Assembly (NCBI GenBank): GCA_918797485.1
Contig: CAKKNE010000003.1
Location: 496,001 to 560,000, forward strand
Direction: 5' to 3'
Length of the DNA stretch: 64,000 bases
From: Pelagomonas calceolata
Taxonomy: Eukaryota > Sar > Pelagophyceae > Pelagomonadales > Pelagomonadaceae
Below the pieces are notes generated by a model, which saw nothing but the letters and a program-made list of their open reading frames with translations, searched no databases and was not told the origin of the DNA. Shown piece after piece: positions 28,637 to 35,878 of the stretch. Made by a program: the position numbers and the translations under genes. The stretch's first letter is position 1. Every line of letters starts with the position of its first letter.

Positions 28637-28843
28637 CTTTATTGCTGAGCGCTCGCGTCGGCGGCGTGAGGGGTAGCGGCAGCGAGTGGCTCTGCAAGCT
28701 AGTTTGTGGTGGCTCGCACTGCTCGGTCGCAGCGGTTGTGCGCGAGCAGCAGACGGCTACGACGCAACACACGATGTGCTCTGGCGCGCGAAACCGGCGG
28801 AGAGCAGCAGTCTTATGATAAAAACTTGCTCCAGCCAGCTTGC

Positions 28844-28863
28844 TAGTGTCTTACACCGCTAGG
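28844..28863 (-). promoter_or_regulatory. CTAG palindrome in a tandem gap
   Basis: CTAGTGTCTTACACCGCTAG, 207 bases upstream of the NDUFA8 ATG, between two minus-strand genes; it points to NDUFA8. Confidence 0.6.
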
Positions 28864-28913
28864 GAACCGGTTCGAGATGTCTTACAAATCGGGGTGGGTT
28901 GGACACGACACAA

Positions 28914-29426
28914 TCACGCGGCCGCCACTCCCTTCTCGCAATAGTAGTAGAGCGGGAGGATAATCGCCCACGACACGGCCGAGTCGCGGAGGCCAGAGAT
29001 GAGCTTGTTGCCCGGGCTGTAGGACTCGTCGACGGACGCCCGGTAGAAGTTGAACGCCGAGTTGATATTTGAGATGAAGATCAGCGAGACCCAGACCAAC
29101 ATCACCGCCTCGTAGCGCAGGCTCAGCGCGGCCGCGCAGTAGCCCTCGAGCGAGAAAAGTGCGTGCGCCAGGATGTACGCCACTGGCTTCCAGGCGTACG
29201 ACGCGAAGGGCGGCGCGTGCCGCTTCTGGGCCTGGCCTCGGCCTCCCGTGCCGTCGACGCTAGCGACACTGCCAGTATACCAGTCGAAGAGCATCTCGTA
29301 TTTTGATAGCGGCGAGTAAGGCTTAACCAGCAGGATCGTCAGATGCACCGCGGCCCAAGGTAAGTAGACTTTACGGAAGGGCATCCAGACAGTCAACGGT
29401 AATAAATCGGGAGCGAGCGGCGGCAT
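28914..29426 (-). CDS. Multi-pass membrane protein, unknown, possibly 5'-truncated
   Basis: 170 residues from ATG 29426. Hydrophobic segments near residues 19-34 (VYLPWAAVHLTILLVKP), 80-105 (YILAHALFSLEGYCAAALSL), 108-128 (VMLVWVSLIFISNINSAF) and 150-165 (AVSWAIILPLYYYCE). A longer frame upstream runs antisense over a TPR relic, so the ATG at 29426 is the safest start but the gene may have lost its original 5' end. Family not recognised. Confidence 0.5.
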   Translation of the reverse strand: MPPLAPDLLPLTVWMPFRKVYLPWAAVHLTILLVKPYSPLSKYEMLFDWYTGSVASVDGTGGRGQAQKRHAPPFASYAWKPVAYILAHALFSLEGYCAAALSLRYEAVMLVWVSLIFISNINSAFNFYRASVDESYSPGNKLISGLRDSAVSWAIILPLYYYCEKGVAAA

Positions 29427-29651
29427 GACGCGCCAGCGGACCACATACGCTACCCAGCACGGCACGACGTCGACCTCGGCGCCACGCTCGACGATCTCCA
29501 CGAGGCCGTGGAGACGCTCGAGGAGACGAGACGGATTGCGCGCCGCGTGCTTGGAAGCGCGCACCCGACCGTTGCGAAGATGGAGCGAGCTCTGCAACGT
29601 GCGCGAGCCGCGCTCCGCGCCCGCGAGACGCCGCCGCCGCGGCCTGGCTAG
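29406..29651 (+). pseudogene. 3' relic of a TPR_12 / kinesin-light-chain-type gene
   Basis: The plus strand reads ATLDDLHEAVETLEETRRIA, then RRVLGSAHPTVAKMERALQR and ARAALRARETPPPRPG before a stop. This is the usual C-terminal end of TPR_12 repeat proteins (the GSAHP-T pattern). Nothing upstream continues the repeats; a stop sits at 29403. It overlaps the presumed start of the membrane protein on the other strand. Confidence 0.6.
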
Positions 29652-29683
29652 GAGGAGCTAAGAACAAGCATAACAAAACACAA

Positions 29684-30703
29684 TTACACAAACCTCATCT
29701 TCTCCAGCACCCGCGAGTCGTGCCCGTCCAGGTGCGACACCATCGGCTTTTCAACCCCATCGTCCAGCACGTACTGCGCGAACTCCGCATGAGCAGATAA
29801 CCCCCGTTCCTTAATCCTTTTCAGTTGATACTGGCCGAGCTTGTCCTCCACAAAACCACCTCGAGCGACCAACCCGCCTCTATACACGAAGTCGCGATAG
29901 TGCCTCATCGAACAGATGTGCGTGCTATCGTACCATTGTAGCAATGGTGTCAAAGCGAACCCGAAGTCCGTCGGTTGCGGGGCTATCCTCAACTGATATT
30001 TGGACTGGACGTAGCGAGGATAGTTCAGGACGGTAGTAGTAGGCAACAGTACGTACTTCAACCAAGCGTCGTTCTTTTCTAAACATTTCACAATATCTAC
30101 AATGGGCGCCTCCCTGACAAAATTGCGGTCGTGCTGCACGACGATGACGTAGGGCGTCCTAACTCTTGTCAACGCGTTTTTGAGCGCGAAGCCAAACCCC
30201 TGCCGTTCTTGACACCGCACGATCTCTCCTAAATTGAGCTTCTTGAGGCGTTGAAGGAACTCCTCGTAGGCCAGGCCGCCCTCTTCCGTGACCTGGCCGC
30301 TCCGGTACTTTGGTTTGTCCCGCGTTTTGTAGCCTGCGCGGGGACGCGTCGATGGCGTGCCGGGCCGCGCGTAAAGCACTGCCGACGCCATCGACAGGAG
30401 GCCGCGAGCGACGACGAAGACATAGAAGGACCAGGCCGAAGACACGGAGGACGCGGGACACGCACCGTCGCAACAAATAATCAACCGACACGCTTTTAAA
30501 CAGGGAGCGTAGTGGCACATGGACCCGTGCGTTTCTTGTATTAACTTGGTTGAAGGATTACTTTTAACGGGCGACGTGCACAATACTACGGTCACCTTGT
30601 CCTCGAGGCGCCAGCCGCGGCGTTTTCTCCTCCATCGTTCTAGTATTAACGCTGCGACGGCGGCGGCGGCGGCGGCTCCTGCAAGTTTGTAACGCGGCTG
30701 CAT
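29684..30703 (-). CDS. Membrane-anchored glycosyltransferase-like protein, one in-frame intron
   Basis: 339 codons unspliced, 295 residues after removing the 132-bp intron at 30334-30465. Type II anchor near residues 5-25 (YKLAGAAAAAAVAALILERW). The GT-A-like core shows VTVVLCTSPVKSNPSTKLI, a strand ending LIICCDG, ERQGFGFALKNALTRV and YVIVVQHDRNFVRE, where QHD is likely the DxD-equivalent. Stramenopiles have several proteins of this type; donor and acceptor are unknown. Spliced, LIICCDG joins YKTRDKPKY. Confidence 0.65.
   Translation of the reverse strand: MQPRYKLAGAAAAAAVAALILERWRRKRRGWRLEDKVTVVLCTSPVKSNPSTKLIQETHGSMCHYAPCLKACRLIICCDGACPASSVSSAWSFYVFVVARGLLSMASAVLYARPGTPSTRPRAGYKTRDKPKYRSGQVTEEGGLAYEEFLQRLKKLNLGEIVRCQERQGFGFALKNALTRVRTPYVIVVQHDRNFVREAPIVDIVKCLEKNDAWLKYVLLPTTTVLNYPRYVQSKYQLRIAPQPTDFGFALTPLLQWYDSTHICSMRHYRDFVYRGGLVARGGFVEDKLGQYQLKRIKERGLSAHAEFAQYVLDDGVEKPMVSHLDGHDSRVLEKMRFV
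30334..30465 (-). mobile_element. 132-bp introner without frame disruption
   Basis: Minus strand donor GTGCGTGT, acceptor CCCCGCGCAG. Contains TGTCGATGGCGT and, 26 bases on, ACGCCATCGACGCG, a hairpin made of the introner core. Length is 44 codons and it has no stop, so an unspliced model looks intact. Confidence 0.65.
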
Positions 30704-30990
30704 CGCGTCTCACGCTGCGGCGGCGGCGTTTTGGTTGGGCGCAAGTGCTGTGGACAGCTTTGCTACCCAGGTAGCGCTGCGGCGACGACGTTAACGCCCG
30801 TTGTAGTGGTTGCTATTGCAGTGCTGCGACGATCTATGCGCGCTTGCAGCTGTTTGCTGCGCTAGGCGTGCTCCCAGCTCCAAGCAGCTCGACTCCTCGC
30901 TCGCTGCAGCCTGCAGAGCTGATTGTAAAGCGCGCAAACGCATCGCTCCGTGCCCACTCGTGCGCTGCACGAATAGCTGCAGCTTTCGCA

Positions 30991-31215
30991 CGAGTCGCCG
31001 GACATCAGCAAGGAGCGCTAACGCCGCGGCGTTGCTTCAGCACACACACAAGGGTGCAATCACCTCACGCCGCCGCCGCGTCGCCGTAAATCGGTGCAAG
31101 GCGAACGAGTCACCGGACGACAGCGAACGAGCAGCGCTCACGCCGCGGCGAGCTGCTTCAGAGCACGCACCCAGTTGCATCGCACGCCCGTCGCCGCGTC
31201 GCATCACTGCACAAC
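30991..31215. repeat. Imperfect 115-bp tandem duplication upstream of RPA43
   Basis: CGAGTCGCCGGAC at 30991 and CGAGTCACCGGAC at 31106 begin two similar units, each with CGCCGCGGCG and GCTTCAG and ending near CGTCGCCGCGTCGC. The second ends about 15 bases before the RPA43 ATG. It fills most of the 527-bp divergent gap. Confidence 0.6.
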
Positions 31216-31230
31216 GCAACAAAAGCAGCC

Positions 31231-31818
31231 ATGGCCAAGAAGCGCGCCGCCGGCGACGGCCACGACTCGACCAAGAAACGCAAGAAGGCCAAGAAGGACT
31301 CGCCGTTCCGCGACGTCGCCGTAAGGGGCACGTTTGCACTACTCCCACACTGCCTCGACGACGTCAAGGGCCACATCCTGCGAAGGCTCCACGCTTTATT
31401 GATGCGACACTCGTCGGCATTGAGCGGCGTGCCGCTCGCCGTCCGCGACGTGAAACTGGCGCCTGGTCAAACTTTAGGAAGGGTCCAGGGCACGGATCCC
31501 CGTATACGGGTCGCCGTGCGCCTGCGGTGCACGGTCTTCGCGCCGCAGACCGACTGCGTCCTGCCGGGGCGCGTCAACGCGATCGCGCCGAACTACGTTG
31601 GGCTCCTCGTGCACGGCTACTTCAACGCGAGCATTGCGGCCTCGGATCTACGACCGTTGAATTTTGATTCGGGTGGGGCGTGCTGGCGGAACAATGAGCA
31701 AAAGGTCGAGGTCGGGACGTTAATTCGTTTCAGACTGACGAAGACGCACAACGAAGGGGGGATTTTGTCCTTCGAGGGGGTCTTCGTGGAGGTCGTCGCG
31801 CAGGGGGCGGGGAGTTAA
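31231..31818 (+). CDS. RNA polymerase I subunit RPA43-like protein
   Basis: 195 residues. After a lysine-rich nuclear-type N-terminus (TKKRKKAKKDS) comes an RPB7-like N-terminal domain (LLPHCLDDVKGHILRRLHALL) and an OB-fold part with VAVRLRCTVFAPQTDCVLPG, then APNYVGLLVHGYFNASI, which is the signature that separates RPA43 from RPB7 and RPC25. The end is shortened compared with yeast A43 (about 330). It would form the Pol I stalk that binds Rrn3. No intron needed. Confidence 0.7.
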   Translation: MAKKRAAGDGHDSTKKRKKAKKDSPFRDVAVRGTFALLPHCLDDVKGHILRRLHALLMRHSSALSGVPLAVRDVKLAPGQTLGRVQGTDPRIRVAVRLRCTVFAPQTDCVLPGRVNAIAPNYVGLLVHGYFNASIAASDLRPLNFDSGGACWRNNEQKVEVGTLIRFRLTKTHNEGGILSFEGVFVEVVAQGAGS

Positions 31819-31990
31819 TTTTCACATTCACTTAGTCGCGGCGGTGGCGTGCTGACACGCACCACACTTTTCCCTCGAGGACAAGTGCCCGCACCGTCTT
31901 GCGGCCCTGCAGGCCCCGTCTCAGGCCCCCGCGCGCGTTAACAAGCGCAGCAAGAGCAAAGGAGCAGGAGCAGGAGCGGGGGCAAGAGAA

Positions 31991-33397
31991 TCAATCGGAG
32001 TCGTCCCACTCGTCGCTCTCCACATCACCAGTATCCTGCACCTGGGCATCCACACCATTGCCACCCATGGACAGGTTCACGTTCGCGTTCGCAAACTGGT
32101 CGGCGAGCTGCGCCAATCTATCAATCGCCGCGTCGTCCTTGGCGCGATCTTCCTTCTCCGAGGCCCGGCGCTCGTTGACGACGACCGTGTTCAAGACCTT
32201 CCTCTCGACCACGCGCTCCGACAACAACTTCGTGCCCAAAGGCTGGCACGACTCCGTCAATGACGGAGGGCACTCGCCGGCGGCCCAGCGCTTGGCTGTG
32301 GTGGAAGGGAACCTAGAGCGCGTCTCTCCAAAAATGTCGTCGTTGAAGAAGGCTTTGTGGTCCTCGGTCCTTACGACCCGAAACGAGGCCGTATCTACTG
32401 TGGAAGTGGTCAATCTTAAGCACTTGAAGACCTCGAGGTCCATGACGTCCCTCAGCTTGTGGGGCAGCGCGCAGAATGAGGTACAGGCGGCCTGCTCCGA
32501 CCGCCACGTCGCGCCTTGAGTTATGGCAGAGGAGGTGCACTCGAAGCGTCTCATAACCCTATCGCCGCGGCCGACGCACCATAATAATCCAGAATCCTCG
32601 TCCCAGTGAGATAAAACATCACCAGATTGCGCGTCAATCACCGCTCGAGCGACGACGGCGTCGGGCTTCCTCACGTCAATTAGCGACACCTCGCGGCCGC
32701 CCGACGTCGCGGAGCCGACGGACAATACGCAATGCTCGATTCTAGAGGCGAAGACCGCGCGGAACGCCCGCGCGCCGCCGTGCGGCACGGACGACCACGC
32801 CACCGCCCCCGTCCGCACATCCACACATCGGAGCGTTCGATCCCGACACGACGCCGCGAACGTCGACCGATTCCAGTCCACGTGCGTGACAGCAGCATCA
32901 AGCTTACCGGTATGAATGGAAGCGGCCCGATTCAGTTCCGAAGCGACGTCCCACGTCGCCCAGCTTCCATCATTTGAAGCCGAGAGCAAGACGTGCTCCG
33001 CGGCGGGATGGAACTGTAAACAGCGGACGCCGGAGCCGTGGGCGCCGACCTCCAGCGATTCCTTCGACGGGTCCTCGACATTCGCCGCGATTCTCACCCT
33101 ACAGTCCTCGCCGCCCGTCGCTAATAGAGCGGAATGGAAGGGCGAGAAGGCGACGGCTTTGACTTCGGCCTTGTGGCCCTGGACGCAGTTTGAGAGGGCC
33201 TCCGCCGGCTCTACTTTACTTGTTTGATCGAGCCGCCCAATGTACACTGGGCCGCCGCCGCCGCTCCGATAGGGTACCGCGTAGAAGGCGTCGGACGCGG
33301 CTATACTTGGTGTGGCCGGCTGGAGGTGGGTTAAGAGCGTGGTTTCCCTTCCGCTGAGGTGCTTGTAGGGGTTCGTCTTCTGGGTGAAGCTGGCCAT
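31991..33397 (-). CDS. Coronin-like WD40 actin-binding protein
   Basis: 468 residues from ATG 33397 (MASFTQKTNPYKHLSGRE); an in-frame ATG at 33556 would add 53 residues but the coronin start word fits the inner one. Five to seven WD repeats: AVAFSPFHSALLATGGEDCR, CLQFHPAAEHVLLSASNDGS, HVDWNRSTFAASCRDRTLR, then a region with SLIDVRKPDAV and SHWDEDSGLLWCVGRGD, the coronin-specific DxD-x-x-LL pattern. The C-terminal tail is acidic with a short coiled region instead of the long coiled coil of animal coronin 1. Role: actin turnover. Confidence 0.8.
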   Translation of the reverse strand: MASFTQKTNPYKHLSGRETTLLTHLQPATPSIAASDAFYAVPYRSGGGGPVYIGRLDQTSKVEPAEALSNCVQGHKAEVKAVAFSPFHSALLATGGEDCRVRIAANVEDPSKESLEVGAHGSGVRCLQFHPAAEHVLLSASNDGSWATWDVASELNRAASIHTGKLDAAVTHVDWNRSTFAASCRDRTLRCVDVRTGAVAWSSVPHGGARAFRAVFASRIEHCVLSVGSATSGGREVSLIDVRKPDAVVARAVIDAQSGDVLSHWDEDSGLLWCVGRGDRVMRRFECTSSAITQGATWRSEQAACTSFCALPHKLRDVMDLEVFKCLRLTTSTVDTASFRVVRTEDHKAFFNDDIFGETRSRFPSTTAKRWAAGECPPSLTESCQPLGTKLLSERVVERKVLNTVVVNERRASEKEDRAKDDAAIDRLAQLADQFANANVNLSMGGNGVDAQVQDTGDVESDEWDDSD

Positions 33398-33559
33398 TGG
33401 AGTGTGTGGCAGCTCTCCGGGCACTTGTCGGGTGCGGGCCGACCGCGGTTCAAATTTACGCTGCGGGCCGACCGCGTACGAACGCAGCGATGGCGTACAG
33501 CGCCGGTGATGACTTCTGGGCCACAGGGAGCTTGCGTGGTGGCTTGGGGCTGCCATTAG

Positions 33560-33581
33560 CTAGCGACCAGTAAGTCTCTAG
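33560..33581 (+). promoter_or_regulatory. Diverged CTAG palindrome upstream of SpoU gene
   Basis: CTAGCGACCAGTAAGTCTCTAG, 152 bases before the SpoU-gene ATG in the 336-bp divergent gap. Confidence 0.4.
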
Positions 33582-33733
33582 CCGCATGTCCCTCAGGCTT
33601 CGCTTTTCGCTTTTTGGACAGTGCGCGGCCTAGGCCGCCCTGTAGATCGGCATTACTCGGTCTCATAGTAGTCCGCACGCGACGCAGCAACGAGAGGACA
33701 GTTTCAGGCCTCCAAAGCCGCAAAACAAGCAAG

Positions 33734-35094
33734 ATGCCAGGCAGCGTGAAATCGGACGTGAGCAGCCTCGCGTCGCCGCCGCGGTCGCAAAGGAAGGGCG
33801 ACAGCAACGGCGCGCTCTCGCCGTCGCCGAAGAAGGCGGAAGGCCCGCTGCCGCCGCCCTCTTCCTACATCCGCGTCGAGTACGGCGATCGGCGGGTCGA
33901 GGTCTACCGCAATCTGAAGGAGCGCGACGTGACGGGGCGAGGCGACGTGTTCATTCTGGAGGGCGAGAATTCCGTGCGCAACCTCGTGCGGAACGGGAGG
34001 ATGCCCCTCGTCTCGGTCTGTCTGTCGGAGCGGCGTCTCAGGCCGATGGCGCCACTGATTGAAGCTCTATCAAGACATAACGTGCCGGTCTACGTCCTGA
34101 AGTCAGACGCGTTTTCTTCTATTGTCGGGTTTAACTTCCATCGCGGCGTCCTCGCGTGCGGCAAGCGGCCCCGACTGTTGGAGCCGCCCGAGGTCGCTCG
34201 TCAACTACCGGGCGAGGGCCACTCCACCATCATCCTGGGCGAGACGATCAACAACTTGGACAATGTCGGAGGCTTATTTAGGAATGCCGCTGCTTTTGGT
34301 TGCGGCGCGGTTTTACTGGATGACAAGTCCGCGGACCCTCTATACAGAAAGGCGTGCCGCGTGTCGGGCGGCCACGCTTTGAATGTTCCCTTTTCGCGGA
34401 TCGGTAGCATTGGGGACGTCATCAGTGCCGCGAAGGCGACGGGTCATGTTGTCGTGGCATTGGTGACACCTTCAACATCCGATCGGGAGAACGCCGTCGA
34501 CGCTGATATTGGTGAACCGATACCATTGGACGCCTGGCGGCCGGGCCACCGGCCAGAGCGTCTGGCGGTGTTGGTCGGCGCCGAGGGGCCGGGTTTAACA
34601 GAAGCAGCGCAGCGCCTCGCGGACGTGCGTTTATGTATACCGATGGACGGCATGGTGCCTTGCGGCGTCCGAAACGCGATTATCCTGAGAACTATTGCTG
34701 AGACCTTCGTCAACCTCCACGCCATCAAGCAGACGCAGTTCTGTGGACAACATCGCGTCGATGGCGTGGAGGTTCCACGCCAGCAGACCCACTCACGGAG
34801 ATAGCATCGCGTCGATGGCGTGGAGTTTGCACGACCGCCGGCGCGAGTCGCACACACGCCGATGAAACACCGGGGGGGGGAAAAGGAAAAAAAAAAAAAA
34901 CACCACGACGCGCGCAGGTGGACTCGGTCAACGTCGCGACGGCCTGCGCCATTGCGTTACATGCGTTAGCCGCGACGCCGGCCGTCGCGGAGCGCGCGCG
35001 CGACCGGCGCCAGCGGCACTATATGATATATGCGCTCGGCGCCGCGTCGGCCCTCGTAGCCGGCGTTTTATTGAGACACCGCCTCGGGAGGTAA
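33734..35094 (+). CDS. SpoU-type RNA 2'-O-methyltransferase, two exons, C-terminal membrane tail
   Basis: 365 residues: exon 1 33734-34654, exon 2 34918-35094. SPOUT motifs: ILGETINNLDNVGGLFRNAA (motif 1, N-x-GG-x-x-RNA), VLVGAEGPGLTEAAQR (motif 2), and across the intron CIPMDGM-VDSVNVATACAIA (motif 3). The conserved motif 3 is complete only after splicing. The last 25 residues are hydrophobic (MIYALGAASALVAGVLL) followed by RHRLGR, so a tail anchor is possible, odd for this family. Target RNA (rRNA or tRNA) is unknown. Confidence 0.8.
34655..34917 (+). mobile_element. Introner-type intron in SpoU gene
   Basis: 263 bp, GTGCCTTG to CGCGCAG, phase 0. Two tandem segments start ATCGCGTCGATGGCGTGGAG (34752 and 34808). 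A homopolymer stretch (G9 then A-rich, 34872-34900) precedes the acceptor. GTG is shared at both junctions. Confidence 0.7.
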
Positions 35095-35112
35095 TTTTGA
35101 AAGTCTAGTTAG

Positions 35113-35667
35113 TTAGGCCTCTTCCGCTGCTGCTTCTTCTTCTTCATAGACCTCGACGTCCTCCTCCTCCACATAGTCGGCGGCCTCCTCCTCTTCAGAA
35201 GAGGGCGCGGCCTCCTCGGCCGCGGGCTCCTCCTCCTCCTGTGAAGCGGCCTCCTCCTCGGCCGGTGCGTCCGGCACCTTGGGCAGGAACAGGTGCATGG
35301 CCACGGTGATGGAGCCCATGATCATCAAGCGCTTGAGCGCGCCGGTGTCCAAGTCGTTCGCGCTCTCCTCGACGGCCTCCTCCTCCTCTTCATCATCGTC
35401 GTCGCCGTCGCCGTCGTCGCCATCGTCGTCGCCGTCGTCGTCCTCCATGTCGTCCTCGTCGCCGTCGTCGTCTAACTCCTCATCGTCTTCGTCGTCGTCG
35501 ATGGGCGTCGCGACCTCGCCGCCGCCGCGGAGGCACAGCGCTGCTGTTCTTGACTGCGCGAGGGCGTTGGGCGCGGGCGCGAGGGTTCGGCGCGGCCCGA
35601 AAGCGAGCACGAGCCCAGTCTGGGCAATCAGCAGTGCCAGCGCTGCATACCACCGGTGGCCAAGCAT
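35113..35667 (-). CDS. Acidic single-pass membrane protein with leader
   Basis: 184 residues. Signal-type leader (MLGHRWYAALALLIAQTGLVLAF), then ALCLRGGGEV, an LRGG word often seen in secretory-leader proteins of stramenopiles. Residues about 58-100 are almost only Asp/Glu, then DTGALKRLMIMGSITVAMHLFLP forms a membrane segment, then a Glu-rich tail. Composition prevents family assignment; the Glu/Asp runs could be subject to length variation. The stop is 18 bases from the stop of the convergent SpoU gene. Confidence 0.6.
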   Translation of the reverse strand: MLGHRWYAALALLIAQTGLVLAFGPRRTLAPAPNALAQSRTAALCLRGGGEVATPIDDDEDDEELDDDGDEDDMEDDDGDDDGDDGDGDDDDEEEEEAVEESANDLDTGALKRLMIMGSITVAMHLFLPKVPDAPAEEEAASQEEEEPAAEEAAPSSEEEEAADYVEEEDVEVYEEEEAAAEEA

Positions 35668-35765
35668 GGCAACGGTTACAAGTGGTACTGGGGACGAATT
35701 CTATGCGTACACCGGTCGGGATACGTGCCGCGCGGGCCTACAATCTGTAAAAGCCTGCTGCTTAG

Positions 35766-35785
35766 CTAGTGTCTTACGCCGCTAG
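35766..35785 (-). promoter_or_regulatory. CTAG palindrome, near-consensus
   Basis: CTAGTGTCTTACGCCGCTAG, 98 bases upstream of the acidic-protein ATG, in a divergent gap of 211 bp shared with the glucosylceramidase gene. Confidence 0.6.
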
Positions 35786-35878
35786 CTCCTCGGCAGAAAA
35801 CGCGGCGGCCTTCGCCAATTGTGGCACTAGCTGTCATTTGGAAACGTGCGAGGAAGCCTACGTATCCATTCAGACGCG

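Noticed and set aside
35279-35785. Serine-rich plus-strand frame
   Set aside because: Shadow of the Asp/Glu-coding repeats of the acidic membrane protein.
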